NCBI RefSeq assembly: GCF_001263335.1
Contig: NZ_LGVW01000011.1
Coordinates: 1 to 64,000, forward strand
Direction of reading: 5' to 3'
DNA from: Dichelobacter nodosus
Lineage (GTDB): Bacteria > Pseudomonadota > Gammaproteobacteria > Cardiobacteriales > Cardiobacteriaceae
Length of the DNA: 64,000 nt
Below, one piece after another: positions 37,871 through 49,501 of the stretch; positions within the stretch are counted from its first letter, which is position 1, and every line of letters starts with the position of its first letter. The notes below the pieces were generated by a model that ran no database searches, had not been told where the DNA came from, and saw only the letters and a list, made by a program, of their open reading frames with translations. The translations under genes and the position numbers were made by a program.

Positions 37871-38685
37871 TAAATCACTCCCAAAGTGCGCAAAGCATGC
37901 GCGATGCCGTCTTCTTCAACGGTGCCCGTGATATAGCGCGCAACGGCTTTTACTTCTTCGCGTGCGTCGCCCATCGCCACGCCAAATCCCACCGCGCTAA
38001 TCATTTCAATATCGTTTAATCCGTCGCCAAACGCCATTGTTTCTGCCAATGGAATATTCCGCGCCGCGCAAATATCATAAATGCCGCGCGATTTGGCGCC
38101 GTTACGATGAAAAACGTCAATACATAACGGGTGCCAGCGGATCAGTTCATAAATTTCTTCATCGATAATTTCGTCATCAATGAGTTCTTGCGTTTGTTTG
38201 GCATTGATAAATAAAAGCATTTGATAGATATCGTGATTGAGCGCGTAATCCGGCGCAACTTGCTGACCGCCAATGCCTTTTAATGCCGTATTGACGCGTT
38301 CGCTATCGGCGGAGACGGCTAATATTTCCTCGGAAACGCTGGCATAATCCCAGCCGCGTTTGCGCATCGCCGTGGTTAAATTATGAATAAAATCAGCTTC
38401 TAACGGGTAACTGGAAATCGTTTTTGGAATGGCGTTTTCATAATAACAATTGTATTGACCGTTAACGCTGACTAATAAATCCATCAAACCGTCGGTAAAT
38501 AATTGACGAATATGCGCTGGAAAACTCGCGGGCGTCCGTCCGGTAGCGATTGCGGTATGAATGCCTTGCGCGCGAACGGCTTTTAACGCATCACATACCG
38601 AATCCGGCATAAATTGAGTTGCTTTACGGTGTAGCGTTTCATCAATATCGAAAAAAATTAGGCGGGGTTTAAAAGTCGTGTTCAT
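37870..38685 (-). CDS. HAD superfamily (Cof-type) phosphatase
   Basis: The 271-residue product is a class IIB HAD hydrolase. Motif I is FFDIDETLHRK, motif II is IATGRTPAS, a Lys lies in the cap-linked region, and motif IV is AFGDGLNDIEMIS. Relatives (Cof, YbiV, YidA) dephosphorylate sugar phosphates or pyridoxal phosphate. The ATG at 38685 is used; a GTG at 38697 would add four residues. Downstream is slyX. The gene diverges from hfq. Confidence 0.88.
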   Translation of the reverse strand: MNTTFKPRLIFFDIDETLHRKATQFMPDSVCDALKAVRAQGIHTAIATGRTPASFPAHIRQLFTDGLMDLLVSVNGQYNCYYENAIPKTISSYPLEADFIHNLTTAMRKRGWDYASVSEEILAVSADSERVNTALKGIGGQQVAPDYALNHDIYQMLLFINAKQTQELIDDEIIDEEIYELIRWHPLCIDVFHRNGAKSRGIYDICAARNIPLAETMAFGDGLNDIEMISAVGFGVAMGDAREEVKAVARYITGTVEEDGIAHALRTLGVI

Positions 38686-38907
38686 AATCCAGCTCACACA
38701 AAATAATGCGGCAGTATAACTGCCATAAGCAGCGGTTAAAAGTCAGAACGCGGTGGAAATAAATGCTTGGTAAAAAATGGGAACGTAAAAAGGATAAAAA
38801 ACGTGATACGATGCTCGCGATTTTTTCTGACGCAAAAATCGATTTTAAGCGGAAGGAAAAATGCCCGCTTTCAAGCGGATCATGATCATTATGGAGAACA
38901 ATAACAA
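38686..38907 (+). promoter_or_regulatory. Divergent promoter region between the HAD gene and hfq
   Basis: This intergenic region contains promoters for both directions. Near hfq there is a short inverted repeat, CCGCTT and AAGCGG with two bases between (38867-38880), and an upstream AAGCGG, allowing alternative hairpins in the hfq leader. GGAG at 38892-38895 is a good ribosome site. I cannot name confident -35/-10 boxes. Confidence 0.4.
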
Positions 38908-39228
38908 ATGAGTAAGTCACAATCTCTTCAAGACCCGTACCTAAATGCTTTGCGTAAAGAACGCGTGCCGGTATCGATCTATTTGGTAAATGGAATTAAA
39001 TTGCAGGGGCAAATAGAGTCTTTTGATGCTTTTGTTATTTTGCTACGCAATAATATTTCACAAATGGTATATAAACATGCAGTGTCAACCATTGTTCCCT
39101 CTCGTAATATTCATTTAAGTCGGGAAGAAATGGGATTGGAAGATGAAGCCGGCGAGGAAATCAGCGCCGAATATACTCCAAACGCAGAAGGACAAGCGGA
39201 AGCAACCGCCGATCCGTTATACGATTAA
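38908..39228 (+). CDS. hfq: RNA chaperone Hfq
   Basis: Hfq pairs small RNAs with mRNAs as a hexamer. The 106-residue product has the Sm1 motif with [34 protein letters not shown] (seen from residue 6), the Sm2 [12 protein letters not shown], and an acidic disordered C-terminal tail. It heads the conserved hfq-hflX-hflK-hflC-purA cluster. A strong hairpin follows the gene. Confidence 0.98.
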   Translation: MSKSQSLQDPYLNALRKERVPVSIYLVNGIKLQGQIESFDAFVILLRNNISQMVYKHAVSTIVPSRNIHLSREEMGLEDEAGEEISAEYTPNAEGQAEATADPLYD

Positions 39229-39250
39229 TGGCGATGGATTAATTTTTAGG

Positions 39251-39290
39251 GCGTTTGCAAAATTGCTTTGCAAACGCTTGTTATTTTTAT
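39251..39290 (+). terminator. Hairpin between hfq and hflX (terminator or attenuator)
   Basis: A perfect 11-base stem GCGTTTGCAAA/TTTGCAAACGC with a 5-base loop is followed by TTGTTATTTTT. It lies 23 bases after the hfq stop. It should stop or reduce transcription from hfq into hflX, or stabilise the hfq mRNA 3' end. Confidence 0.75.
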
Positions 39291-39307
39291 AAAACATAGA
39301 GGATTCT

Positions 39308-40594
39308 GTGTTTGACGTTGAACACTCTCAAAAAGGCGAACGCGCGGCATTAATTCAAGTTGATATTGGGCGCGCTTTCGATGCAGCAGTTGAAGAAGAA
39401 TTTCATTTATTAGCGGCTTCTGCCGGCGCACAAATAGTTTGGACGAAATCGATCGTGCGCGGTGAAGCAGAAGCGCGTTATTTAATCGGAAAAGGGCAGG
39501 TGGAAGAAATTGCGCGCGCCGTTTGCGAACATCAAATTGAACTCGTGATTTTTAATGCGCAATTAACGCCATCGCAAGAACGTAATTTAGAAAAAATATT
39601 GCAAGCGCGGGTGCTCGATCGCAACGGCTTAGTTTTGGATATTTTTGCCCAACGCGCTCGCAGCCACGAAGGTAAACTACAAGTTGAACTGGCGCAATTA
39701 AATCATTTATCCACGCGTTTAGTGCGCGGTTGGACGCATTTGGAACGGCAAAAAGGCGGCATTGGTTTGCGCGGGCCGGGAGAAACGCAATTAGAAACCG
39801 ACCGCCGTTTATTAGCCATTCGCATTCGTCAGTTGGAGAAAAAATTAGAAAAAGTAGCGCGGCAGCGCGATGAAACGCGTAAAAATCGCGCCCGAAAAGA
39901 CAGACCTACCGTCGCGCTGGCGGGATACACCAACTCTGGAAAATCCACTTTATTCAATTTGTTAACCGATGCCAACGTGTTAACGCAAGATTTATTATTT
40001 GCAACTTTGGATCCCACGTGGCGAAAACTCAATCATGCCAGCAATATGATGATTTTATTGGCGGATACCGTGGGTTTTGTCAGCGATTTGCCGCACGAAC
40101 TCGTCGCCGCGTTTCAATCGACATTAGAAGAGACGATTTACGCGGATTTGATTTTACAAGTAATTGATATTTCAGATAAAGAATATATTGCGCGCACGGA
40201 AATCGTTGATGACGTTTTAGCAGAAATTGGTGCGGAAGCGGTGCCAAGGATTCGGGTGTATAACAAAATCGATCTCGTCGGCAAAGAGCCGCAAGTGATC
40301 GTCGATGAACACGGCTTAGCGCGCACGGTATTTGTTTCGGCATTAACCGGCGCGGGACGAGATTTGATTGCCGATGCCATCGTGCAATTTTTCCAACAAT
40401 ATCAAAAAGAAGGCTGGATTACGTTGCAGCCGCATGAAGGCGCATTGCGCGCGGAACTGTTTAATGAAAAAGCGGTGCTTGAAGAACGAATCGCCGCTGA
40501 TGGTGCGATGAATTTGCGCATCGTGATCGATGAAAAGCGTTTGCAACAATTGCAATCTCGGTATAATCGCCGCTTTGAGCTAAAGTCATATTAG
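39308..40594 (+). CDS. hflX: Ribosome-associated GTPase HflX
   Basis: HflX splits stalled or hibernating ribosomes under stress. The 428-residue product has the Gly-rich N-terminal domain with GPGETQLETDRRL, a coiled helix linker, P-loop GYTNSGKST at about 207, DTVGFVSDLPHELV, and NKIDLV. A GTG start at 39308 follows AGAGGA. Family order is kept with hfq before and hflKC after. Confidence 0.96.
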   Translation: MFDVEHSQKGERAALIQVDIGRAFDAAVEEEFHLLAASAGAQIVWTKSIVRGEAEARYLIGKGQVEEIARAVCEHQIELVIFNAQLTPSQERNLEKILQARVLDRNGLVLDIFAQRARSHEGKLQVELAQLNHLSTRLVRGWTHLERQKGGIGLRGPGETQLETDRRLLAIRIRQLEKKLEKVARQRDETRKNRARKDRPTVALAGYTNSGKSTLFNLLTDANVLTQDLLFATLDPTWRKLNHASNMMILLADTVGFVSDLPHELVAAFQSTLEETIYADLILQVIDISDKEYIARTEIVDDVLAEIGAEAVPRIRVYNKIDLVGKEPQVIVDEHGLARTVFVSALTGAGRDLIADAIVQFFQQYQKEGWITLQPHEGALRAELFNEKAVLEERIAADGAMNLRIVIDEKRLQQLQSRYNRRFELKSY

Positions 40595-40613
40595 ATAAAT
40601 AACAAAGGTGAAT

Positions 40614-41891
40614 ATGTTTAACACGATGTTTGGCTGTCTTTATTTCATGGGCAGGAGAAAAATATGCCGTCCGCTGGCGATGGCAGAAGATCCATGGGGC
40701 AATCGTTCTCATTCGGATAAAAATGAACAACCACCTGATTTAGATGAATTTTTCTCCAATTTGATTCGGCATAAAAAAAAGTCTGGCGGTAATGAACCGT
40801 CAAACGACGAGCGTCCACCTTTGGGCAATATGCCGGATAAAAAAATTATTGTTTTAGCGAGTTTTTTGGCTGCGCTGATTTGGGGCGCTAGCGGCATTTA
40901 TACGGTTAATGAACGTGAAAATGGCGTCGAAATATTCCTCGGAAAATTTACCACGACGACCGCATCGGGTCTTAATTGGCATTGGCCCGCGCCCATCGGC
41001 ACCGTGGAAAAAGTAGACGTGCAATCGATTTCAACCATGCGCGTGGGCGAATTTCAAACGCGCAAAGGCAGCGTCAGCACGCATAATCAGCGCGAAGGGC
41101 AAATGTTAACTAAAGATGAAAACATCGTTGAAATCGGCGCCGCCGTGCAATATCGCATTAATGATGCCAAAGCGTTTTTGTATCAAGCCAAAGATCCGAT
41201 TGAAGTTTTGCGCGATGTGGTGACCAGCGCGATTCGTGAAGTAGTCGGCGCCAATACTGTTGACGAAGTATTAAAAGATCGCCGTAACGATTGGCCGCAA
41301 GAATCGCGGCAAATTATTGAACGCACGTTAAAAGATTACGACATCGGCATTGAAATCGTTGCTTTTGAATTGCAAGACGCGCGTGCGCCGGCGGAAGTTC
41401 AAGATGCTTTTGAAGACGCAGTTCGGGCGCGCGAAGATGAAGAGCGTTTGCGTTTGGAAGCCGAAGCGTATCGCAATGAACGCGTTCCCGTGGCGCGCGG
41501 TGAAGCCGAGCAACATATTCAGCGTGCTTTTGCTTATGCCGTCAGCGTGGAAGAACAAGCTAAAGCGCAGGCGAGTAAATTTAATGCATTATTAGCGGCT
41601 TATCGTCAAGATAAAACGGCGATGCGCGATCGGTTGTATTTAGACAGTGTGGCGCGCGTTTATACGCAAACCCAAAAAATCTTGGTCGATAACGATAATG
41701 CGCGTCCAATCATTAATTTACCAACTCCAGTTGCTTCAGAGACGGTCGTTTCACCGCAAACGATTTCCGCCGTTGAAGAACCGCGCGCGGTTGTCGAAAA
41801 ACCCAAAGATAATAAAACAGATAAAACGCTTACAACCGTTCCCGTGCGCACGATGAATGGTCGCGAACGTCCCAGTCGGACAGGAGAATAA
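40614..41891 (+). CDS. hflK: FtsH regulator HflK
   Basis: HflK forms with HflC the SPFH complex that encloses the FtsH protease. The product has a membrane helix (about 82-100), a band-7 domain, and a long helix rich in Glu/Ala/Arg at about 270-320. The start is unclear. ATG 40614 has AAGGTG upstream but gives an unusual extension before EDPWGNR, where typical HflK proteins begin. ATG 40680 gives the usual start but has little ribosome site. A well-placed AGGAG serves an ATG at 40664 in another frame, which would read MPSAGDG and then run into the HflK frame if one base were absent. So the 5' end may hold a frameshift or an unusual start. Confidence 0.9.
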   Translation: MFNTMFGCLYFMGRRKICRPLAMAEDPWGNRSHSDKNEQPPDLDEFFSNLIRHKKKSGGNEPSNDERPPLGNMPDKKIIVLASFLAALIWGASGIYTVNERENGVEIFLGKFTTTTASGLNWHWPAPIGTVEKVDVQSISTMRVGEFQTRKGSVSTHNQREGQMLTKDENIVEIGAAVQYRINDAKAFLYQAKDPIEVLRDVVTSAIREVVGANTVDEVLKDRRNDWPQESRQIIERTLKDYDIGIEIVAFELQDARAPAEVQDAFEDAVRAREDEERLRLEAEAYRNERVPVARGEAEQHIQRAFAYAVSVEEQAKAQASKFNALLAAYRQDKTAMRDRLYLDSVARVYTQTQKILVDNDNARPIINLPTPVASETVVSPQTISAVEEPRAVVEKPKDNKTDKTLTTVPVRTMNGRERPSRTGE

Positions 41892-41893
41892 CA

Positions 41894-42828
41894 ATGTTGC
41901 AAAAATTACATATCGCAGCAATGGCGCTGATTTTATTATTCATTTTGTCGCTTTCTTCCGTCTATATCGTCAATGAACGCGAATTAGCAGTGATTACGCA
42001 ATTTTCGCGTTTAGTCAACACGCAAGAAAAAGCAGGTTTAAAATTTAAAATGCCGTTTATTCAACGTGTTGAATTTTTTGATAAGCGCATTCAGCGTTTG
42101 CAAGTCGATCCGGAGTTGTTTTTAACGCAGGAAAAGAAATATTTAATTGTTGATTATTATGTGGAATGGCGCATCAATGATATCCGGCGCTTTTATACCA
42201 GCGTTCAAGGCGATATTCAGCGGGCGGCGCGTTTGGTGGATCAATTGGTTAAAGACGATTTGCGCGGTGAATTTGTGCGTCATACAGTTTCCGATATCAT
42301 TGCCGAACGCGGTAAACGGACGCCTAATGAAACGAGTCGGGCGCCGGCTTATTTGGGCATGGACGATGTCGCGCAGCGTTTAAATCAAAATTCTAGCCGT
42401 TATGGTGTAGAAATTGTGGGAATTCGTTTGAAACGGGTTGATTTTTCTGACGATATTCGTGATCGGGTTTTTGATCGTATGCGGGCGGAACGCGAACGCG
42501 TTTCTAAACAATTACGCGCACAAGGTCATGAACGGGCGCAAATTATTCGTGCTGAAGCCGATCGGCAGGCGCGGGAAATTATTGCTAAAGCTGACGCGCA
42601 GGCGGAAATTACGCGCGGAAAAGCCGATGCCAAAGCTGCCGAAATTTATGCTAAGGCATACGGTCAAGATTTAGATTTTTATCGTTTTATCAGAAGTATG
42701 CGCGCTTATGAAGAAGGTTTTAAAGCGGGCGATGTTTTGTTATTGGATAAAAATAATGCGTTTTTGCAACGCTTTTTCGAGCATCGATGGCTTGAAAATT
42801 TAGAAAAAGAACCCGAACGCGTTGCGCC

Positions 42829-42832
<4 letters not shown>
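41894..42832 (+). CDS. hflC: FtsH regulator HflC
   Basis: HflC is the SPFH partner of HflK in the inner membrane. The 312-residue product has an N-terminal membrane helix, VNERELAVITQFSR, the band-7 domain with QRVEFFDKRIQ, and an Ala/Glu/Arg-rich helix (about 215-255, EADRQAREIIAKADAQAE). It starts two bases after hflK and overlaps the next gene by four. Confidence 0.95.
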
Positions 42833-44356
<1,524 letters not shown>

Positions 44357-44362
44357 CGTACG

Positions 44363-44389
44363 TGCCGCCCAAACAGGCGGCATTTTTTT
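44363..44389 (+). terminator. Rho-independent terminator after purA
   Basis: A 7-base stem TGCCGCC/GGCGGCA with a 6-base loop followed by seven T lies between purA and rnr. rnr starts 11 bases later, so rnr either has its own promoter or is fed by read-through. Confidence 0.82.
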
Positions 44390-44399
44390 AGGAGCATCG

Positions 44400-46658
44400 A
44401 TGGTGAAAAAAATCAGTGAAAATTGGCAGGAACGCGATCCTTATTACCGCAGAGAAATTGAAAAATATGGAAAAAATCCGTTGCCAAGTCGCGAATTTAT
44501 TCTGTTGTGGTTGGAAGAACAGGGTAAATTGTTAACTTTTCCGCAAATTGTTAAAGCGTTTAACATGAGCGAGGCGCGCGGAGATTTGTTGCATTACCGT
44601 ATTAAAGCGATGATTGCTGCCGGACAATTAATGCGCAATCGTCAAGGTTTTATTGGCGTGAGCCATAAAATGGATTTGGTCAGCGGTTATGTGATTGCGC
44701 ACCCTGAAGGTTATGGTTTTTTAAACGTTGAAGGCGATATCGACGACGGTTTTATTCCGCCGCAATATATGCGCGAATTGATGCACGGCGATAAAATTCT
44801 CGCGCGCATTAAGCATGTTGACGGGCAGGGGCGCAAAGATTATGTGCCGGTTGAAATTTTGCAGCGCGGGCAAAAACGTGTTGTTGGTAAATTGCTCAAT
44901 AATCAGGGAATTTTTTCCGTAATTCCCGAAAATCGCCGGTTAACGCAGCCGATTATGATTCCTAAAGCCGCGCTGGGTGATGCGGTTGCCAATCAAATTG
45001 TTTTAGCGGAAATTACGGCTTATCCCAGCAAACATCAGCAAGCCATCGGTACCATCGTAAAAGTGCTTGGCGACGAAATGGCAGCGGGATTGGAAGTGGC
45101 GATTGCGATTGAAAACTATAATATTCCGAACCATTTTTCTGATGCCGTACGTGCGCAAATTGAAAAAATGCCCGATGCGTTGCAAGAAGCTGATTATGTT
45201 GACCGGCTGGATTTGCGCTATTTGCCGATGGTGACGATCGATGGCATTTCCGCGCGCGATTTTGATGATGCGCTTTACGCGGAAAAACGCGGCGAGAATT
45301 ATCGTTTATTTGTTGCCATCGCTGATGTTTCTTATTACGTAAAACCCGATTCTCCACTCGATGAAGAAGCTTATGCACGCGGGACTTCGGTTTATTTTCC
45401 GGATCGCGTGGTGCCGATGTTGCCGGAAAAATTATCTAATGGTTTGTGTTCTCTCAATCCGCATGTGGATCGTTTGTGTTTGGTTTGCGAGTTGACGATT
45501 ACGCCGAGTGGACAAATTAAAAATAGTAAATTCCATCAAGCGGTGATTCAATCGCATGCGCGGTTGACGTATGAAACCGTTGAAAAAATTCTCTTTTTAC
45601 AAGATCCCTTGATGCAGGAAAGTTTTGCGCAATTGCGCGCGCCGCTTGAAGATTTGCGCGTGGTTTACCAAATTTTGCGCACGGCAAGAGAAAAACGTCA
45701 GGCAATTCGTTTTGATTTTAAAGAAGCGGAATTTTTGTTTGACAGTGAAGGAAAAATTGAAAGTATTCAAGCGCGTAACGAATTAGAATCGTATCAATTA
45801 ATTGAAGAATGCATGGTAATTGCCAACGTGGCGGCGGCAAAATTTTTGCAAAAACATAAATTAATTGGTTTATATCGCGTGCACGATAAACCCAGCGCGG
45901 AACGTTTTGAGAAAGTTTTTAATTATTTTGCCAAATTGGGCTTTAAAACGCCGAGTTTTGACACGGTGACGGTGGAACATTTTGCGCATTTATTAAAGAA
46001 AGCAGAAGGGCGTCAAGATCGCGCGTTATTAGAAAAAATGATTTTGCGATCTTTGCCGCAAGCGCTTTATAGTTCTGAAAATCGTGGGCATTTTGCTTTG
46101 GCTTTGAGTCATTACGCGCATTTTACTTCGCCAATTCGCCGCTATCCGGATTTATTGGTGCACCGCGCGATTCGTCATTGTCTTCAAGAAGAATCATCAG
46201 AAGTTAGCCTTTATTCGTTGGAAAAAATGGACGAAATGGCAAAACATTGTTCCATGACCGAGCGCCGCGCTGATGATGCCAGTCGCGATGCTATGGATTT
46301 TCTAAAATGTGAATTTATGAGTCACCGCATTGGCGATGAATTTTTTGGCGAGATTTCGAGCGTGACGAGTTTTGGTTTATTCATTACGCTGGACGAGTTT
46401 TTTATTGATGGTTTGGTGCACGTTTCTACTTTGCCCAGCGATTATTATCATTATGATGCCGATAATGTGCGGTTGCTTGGCGAGCGCAGCGGTCATAGTT
46501 ATCAATTGATGGATAAAGTGCGCATTCGCGTGGTTCAAGTCAATATTGAAGATAAGAAAATTGATTTTGAATTGCTGGAGCATCAGGGTAAAAAGTTAAA
46601 TAAGAAAAAACGCACGCGCACTGATAAACGCGGTCGCGCACGCAAAGGAAAATTATGA
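44400..46658 (+). CDS. rnr: Ribonuclease R
   Basis: RNase R is a 3'-5' hydrolytic exonuclease that degrades structured RNA. The 752-residue product has an N-terminal winged-helix region, cold-shock domains (about 80-220), the RNB catalytic domain with DGISARDFDDALYAE (Asp ligands at about 283-291), an S1 domain at about 645-725, and a Lys/Arg-rich tail. rlmB overlaps its stop by four bases. Confidence 0.97.
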   Translation: MVKKISENWQERDPYYRREIEKYGKNPLPSREFILLWLEEQGKLLTFPQIVKAFNMSEARGDLLHYRIKAMIAAGQLMRNRQGFIGVSHKMDLVSGYVIAHPEGYGFLNVEGDIDDGFIPPQYMRELMHGDKILARIKHVDGQGRKDYVPVEILQRGQKRVVGKLLNNQGIFSVIPENRRLTQPIMIPKAALGDAVANQIVLAEITAYPSKHQQAIGTIVKVLGDEMAAGLEVAIAIENYNIPNHFSDAVRAQIEKMPDALQEADYVDRLDLRYLPMVTIDGISARDFDDALYAEKRGENYRLFVAIADVSYYVKPDSPLDEEAYARGTSVYFPDRVVPMLPEKLSNGLCSLNPHVDRLCLVCELTITPSGQIKNSKFHQAVIQSHARLTYETVEKILFLQDPLMQESFAQLRAPLEDLRVVYQILRTAREKRQAIRFDFKEAEFLFDSEGKIESIQARNELESYQLIEECMVIANVAAAKFLQKHKLIGLYRVHDKPSAERFEKVFNYFAKLGFKTPSFDTVTVEHFAHLLKKAEGRQDRALLEKMILRSLPQALYSSENRGHFALALSHYAHFTSPIRRYPDLLVHRAIRHCLQEESSEVSLYSLEKMDEMAKHCSMTERRADDASRDAMDFLKCEFMSHRIGDEFFGEISSVTSFGLFITLDEFFIDGLVHVSTLPSDYYHYDADNVRLLGERSGHSYQLMDKVRIRVVQVNIEDKKIDFELLEHQGKKLNKKKRTRTDKRGRARKGKL

Positions 46659-47383
46659 GTACAATTTGGATTGGCGGCATTCACGCGCTGCGGCAGGCTT
46701 TAAATGACGGCAATTTATTACGATTGGAAGTCAGCGAAGGAAAAACGTCAAAAAATTTAGCGAGTTTGGTTGCAGATGCAAAAGCAGCGCAGATTGAAAT
46801 CATCACGGTGCCACGGCATTACATCGATCATCGTTTGCCGGACGTGCGCCATCAAGGTATTGCGGGCGAATGCCGTTTAAGCGCGCAAGCCAGTAATTGG
46901 CAGCAAGCAATTAGCGGCGTGGAACGTCCTTTTATTCTCGTTTTAGACAGTATTCAAGATCCGCATAATTTAGGCGCATGTTTGCGTACGGCGATGGCAG
47001 CGGGCGTTGATGCCGTGGTTTTGCCGAATAGTTGCGCTGCAGATATTACGCCCGTGGTGCGCAAAATTGCTTGCGGCGCGGCAGAAGCGTTAGCCATTTT
47101 TCGAGTGGCAAATTTAAAGCGCGAAGTGGAAATGATGAAGGAAAAAGGTTTGTGGGTGGTCGGCGGCGCTGGTGAAGCGGAAAAATCGTTATTTGATTTG
47201 GATTTGAGCGGCGGGCTGGTGATGATCGTGGGCAATGAGGAAAAAGGCATTCATTATGGTTTGCGGCAAACTTGCGATTGGTTGGCAGCCATTCCGATGG
47301 CTGAAACGATGGAGAGTTTAAATGTTTCTGTTGCCTGCGGCATTATGCTTTTTGAAGCGCGGCGGCAACGGTTAATGCATTAA
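46655..47383 (+). CDS. rlmB: 23S rRNA (Gm2251) methyltransferase RlmB
   Basis: RlmB 2'-O-methylates G2251 of 23S rRNA. The 242-residue product has an L30e-like N-terminal domain and a SPOUT domain with LDSIQDPHNLGACLRTA, VGNEEKGI and MAETMESLNVSVACGIMLFE, landmarks of the TrmH family. The rnr-rlmB order is conserved. Confidence 0.95.
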   Translation: MSTIWIGGIHALRQALNDGNLLRLEVSEGKTSKNLASLVADAKAAQIEIITVPRHYIDHRLPDVRHQGIAGECRLSAQASNWQQAISGVERPFILVLDSIQDPHNLGACLRTAMAAGVDAVVLPNSCAADITPVVRKIACGAAEALAIFRVANLKREVEMMKEKGLWVVGGAGEAEKSLFDLDLSGGLVMIVGNEEKGIHYGLRQTCDWLAAIPMAETMESLNVSVACGIMLFEARRQRLMH

Positions 47384-47635
47384 TATATATTAATTTTAAT
47401 AAATCTATTGCTGGCGAGTGATTTGCTTTATTTAATTTGCTCGAGGTGATTTTTTTCAGCATACGATCGGCGCGATTAAAGAGGGCGCGGTTTTTTTAAT
47501 GCAATTAGTAAAATGAAAATATTTTATTCTTTGGTTTTTTGCGCTATGATCTTGGCACTAGTGAAAAGAAGTTAATCTCTAGTTAAATCCCGTTTTCTCC
47601 ACCCCACGTACTCAGGTTATTTTTAGGTGAAACTC
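47384..47635 (+). promoter_or_regulatory. AT-rich region upstream of the first protease gene
   Basis: This 250-base gap between rlmB and the protease is AT-rich. TATGAT at about 47552-47557 could be a -10 element, but the -35 at 17 bases (TTTTAT) is poor. A weak hairpin around CGCG ending in seven T near 47480-47502 may stop rlmB transcripts. The leader before the start is about 80 bases long, with AGGTG at 47625-47629. Confidence 0.35.
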
Positions 47636-49423
47636 ATGAAACAATCCGGAATCAATGGCGTTAAAACGCTGACCCTTGTCGTATGCGCCGCGCTTGCAAG
47701 CCAAGCTTATGCCGCCGTAAATTACGAATCCGCTAATTATATTGGCAGCCAACCAGAAGGCAGCGTTCGCTTTATCATTAAATACAAAGATAAAAGCCAA
47801 TCCCAACAAATGATGACCAACCGCAGCACAACCAGCGTTATGAATAATAACAACATTACAATTGCTGGATTTAATGCTCAATTCGTGCGCACAATGACAA
47901 TTGGCGCGGGCATTTTTGCTGTACCCGATTTAAAAACAACGAAAGAAGCGCATTTGGTAATGGATACCATCGCTTCCAATCCTGATGTTGAATACGTTGA
48001 AGTTGACCGTTGGCTTCGTCCTTTTGCCGCTCCAAATGATCCGTTCTATAACGATCAATGGCACTATTACAGCGAATATGGCGTTAAAGCCGATAAAGTT
48101 TGGGATCGTGGCATCACAGGAAAAGGCGTAACTGTTGCCGTAGTAGATACAGGTATCGTCAATCACCCTGATTTAAATGCAAACGTAATTCCCGGATCTG
48201 GTTATGACTTTATTCAAGAAGCGGAAATTGCTCAAGATGGCGATGGTCGTGATTCTAATCCTGCTGACGCCGGCGATTGGCACAGTAACTGGGCGTGCGG
48301 TAAGTATCCCGATCCGCGTTATGAAAAAAGAAACAGTTCTTGGCACGGCTCTCACGTTGCTGGAACCATTGCAGCCGTAACTAATAACCGCATTGGTGTT
48401 TCTGGCGTTGCCTACGATGCGAAAATTGTTCCGGTGCGTGTATTAGGTCGTTGCGGTGGTTATAACTCTGATATTAACGAAGGTATGTATTGGGCAGCGG
48501 GCGGTCATATTGATGGCGTGCCTGATAACAAACACCCAGCCCAAGTTATTAACATGAGTTTGGGCGGACCTGGTGTTTGCGGTTCTACCGAACAAACTTT
48601 AATTAACAGAGCTACACAATTGGGCGCAACCATTATCGTTGCAGCAGGTAACGATAATATCGATGCATACGGAGTAACCCCAGCAAGCTGCGACAATATT
48701 TTAACAGTGGGTGCAACCACTTCTAACGGTACTCGCGCCTATTTCTCTAACCACGGAAGCGTTGTTGATATTTCTGCACCGGGCGCCGGCATTACTTCTA
48801 CCGTTGACTCTGGAGCACGTTATCCAAGTGGTCCGAGTTATAGTTTGATGGACGGTACTTCTATGGCGACACCGCACGTTGCTGGCGTTGCTGCATTAGT
48901 AATTTCTGCCGCTAATAGCGTCAATAAAGAAATGACACCGGCACAAGTTCGCGATGTTTTAGTGCGCACAGTTAGCAGCTTTAACGGTACTCCAGATCGC
49001 AGAATCGGCGCAGGTATTGTTGATGCTGATGCTGCTGTTAATGCCGTTTTAGATGGTAATGTTGTTGAACGTCCGATCGACGAATTAAAACCGCAAGCGG
49101 AATACCGCAATCCTCAAATTAAATTAATTCGCGATTATCAAATGATGTTCAGCGAAATTAAGGTTAACGGTCGTCCAGGAAATACTAAATTTGCGGTTGT
49201 AAAAGCAGATATTCGCCATACTGATCCGAGTCAATTAAAACTGCGTCTCGTTTCTCCGAAAGGTTATGAATATGCTGTTCATTATGACAACATTAAAAAT
49301 AAATCCTCCGAGCTCATCACTTTCCCAAGAGATGAACAAATGAATGGTTATTGGAGACTGAAAATCGTGGATACCAAACGCGGTGTTACCGGTTATACCA
49401 GAGGTTGGAGTGTTGCATTCTAA
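47636..49423 (+). CDS. aprV5: Secreted subtilisin-like serine protease (acidic protease V5 type)
   Basis: The 595-residue precursor has a signal peptide (about 1-27, ending AYA), a propeptide to about 130 with an inhibitor-like fold, and an S8 catalytic domain. The Asp lies in AVVDTG (171), the His in WHGSHVAGT (237) and the Ser in [11 protein letters not shown] (409). A C-terminal P-domain-like region covers about 480-595. The mature start is likely AAPNDP at 131. In D. nodosus the secreted proteases are matured at both ends, so the C-terminal part is probably removed. The ATG at 47636 follows AGGTG. It is paralogous to the protease at 50636. The aprV5 name rests on remembered length and gene order; aprB5 from a benign strain is possible. 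Confidence 0.85.
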
Positions 49424-49450
49424 CTTTATTGAGTTGTCATAATTCAATTA

Positions 49451-49485
49451 AAGCCTCCCGTTTTGGGAGGCTTTCTTGTTTTTTA
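49451..49485 (+). terminator. Rho-independent terminator after the first protease gene
   Basis: A perfect 9-base stem AAGCCTCCC/GGGAGGCTT with a GTTTT loop, followed by TCTTGTTTTTT, lies 28 bases after the protease stop. epmA starts 17 bases later. Confidence 0.88.
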
Positions 49486-49501
49486 TTTTAGGAGACTTGT
49501 C

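Noticed and set aside
47470-47502. Possible terminator after rlmB
   Set aside because: The GC-rich arms near the T run pair only over about four bases, too weak to list as a terminator.
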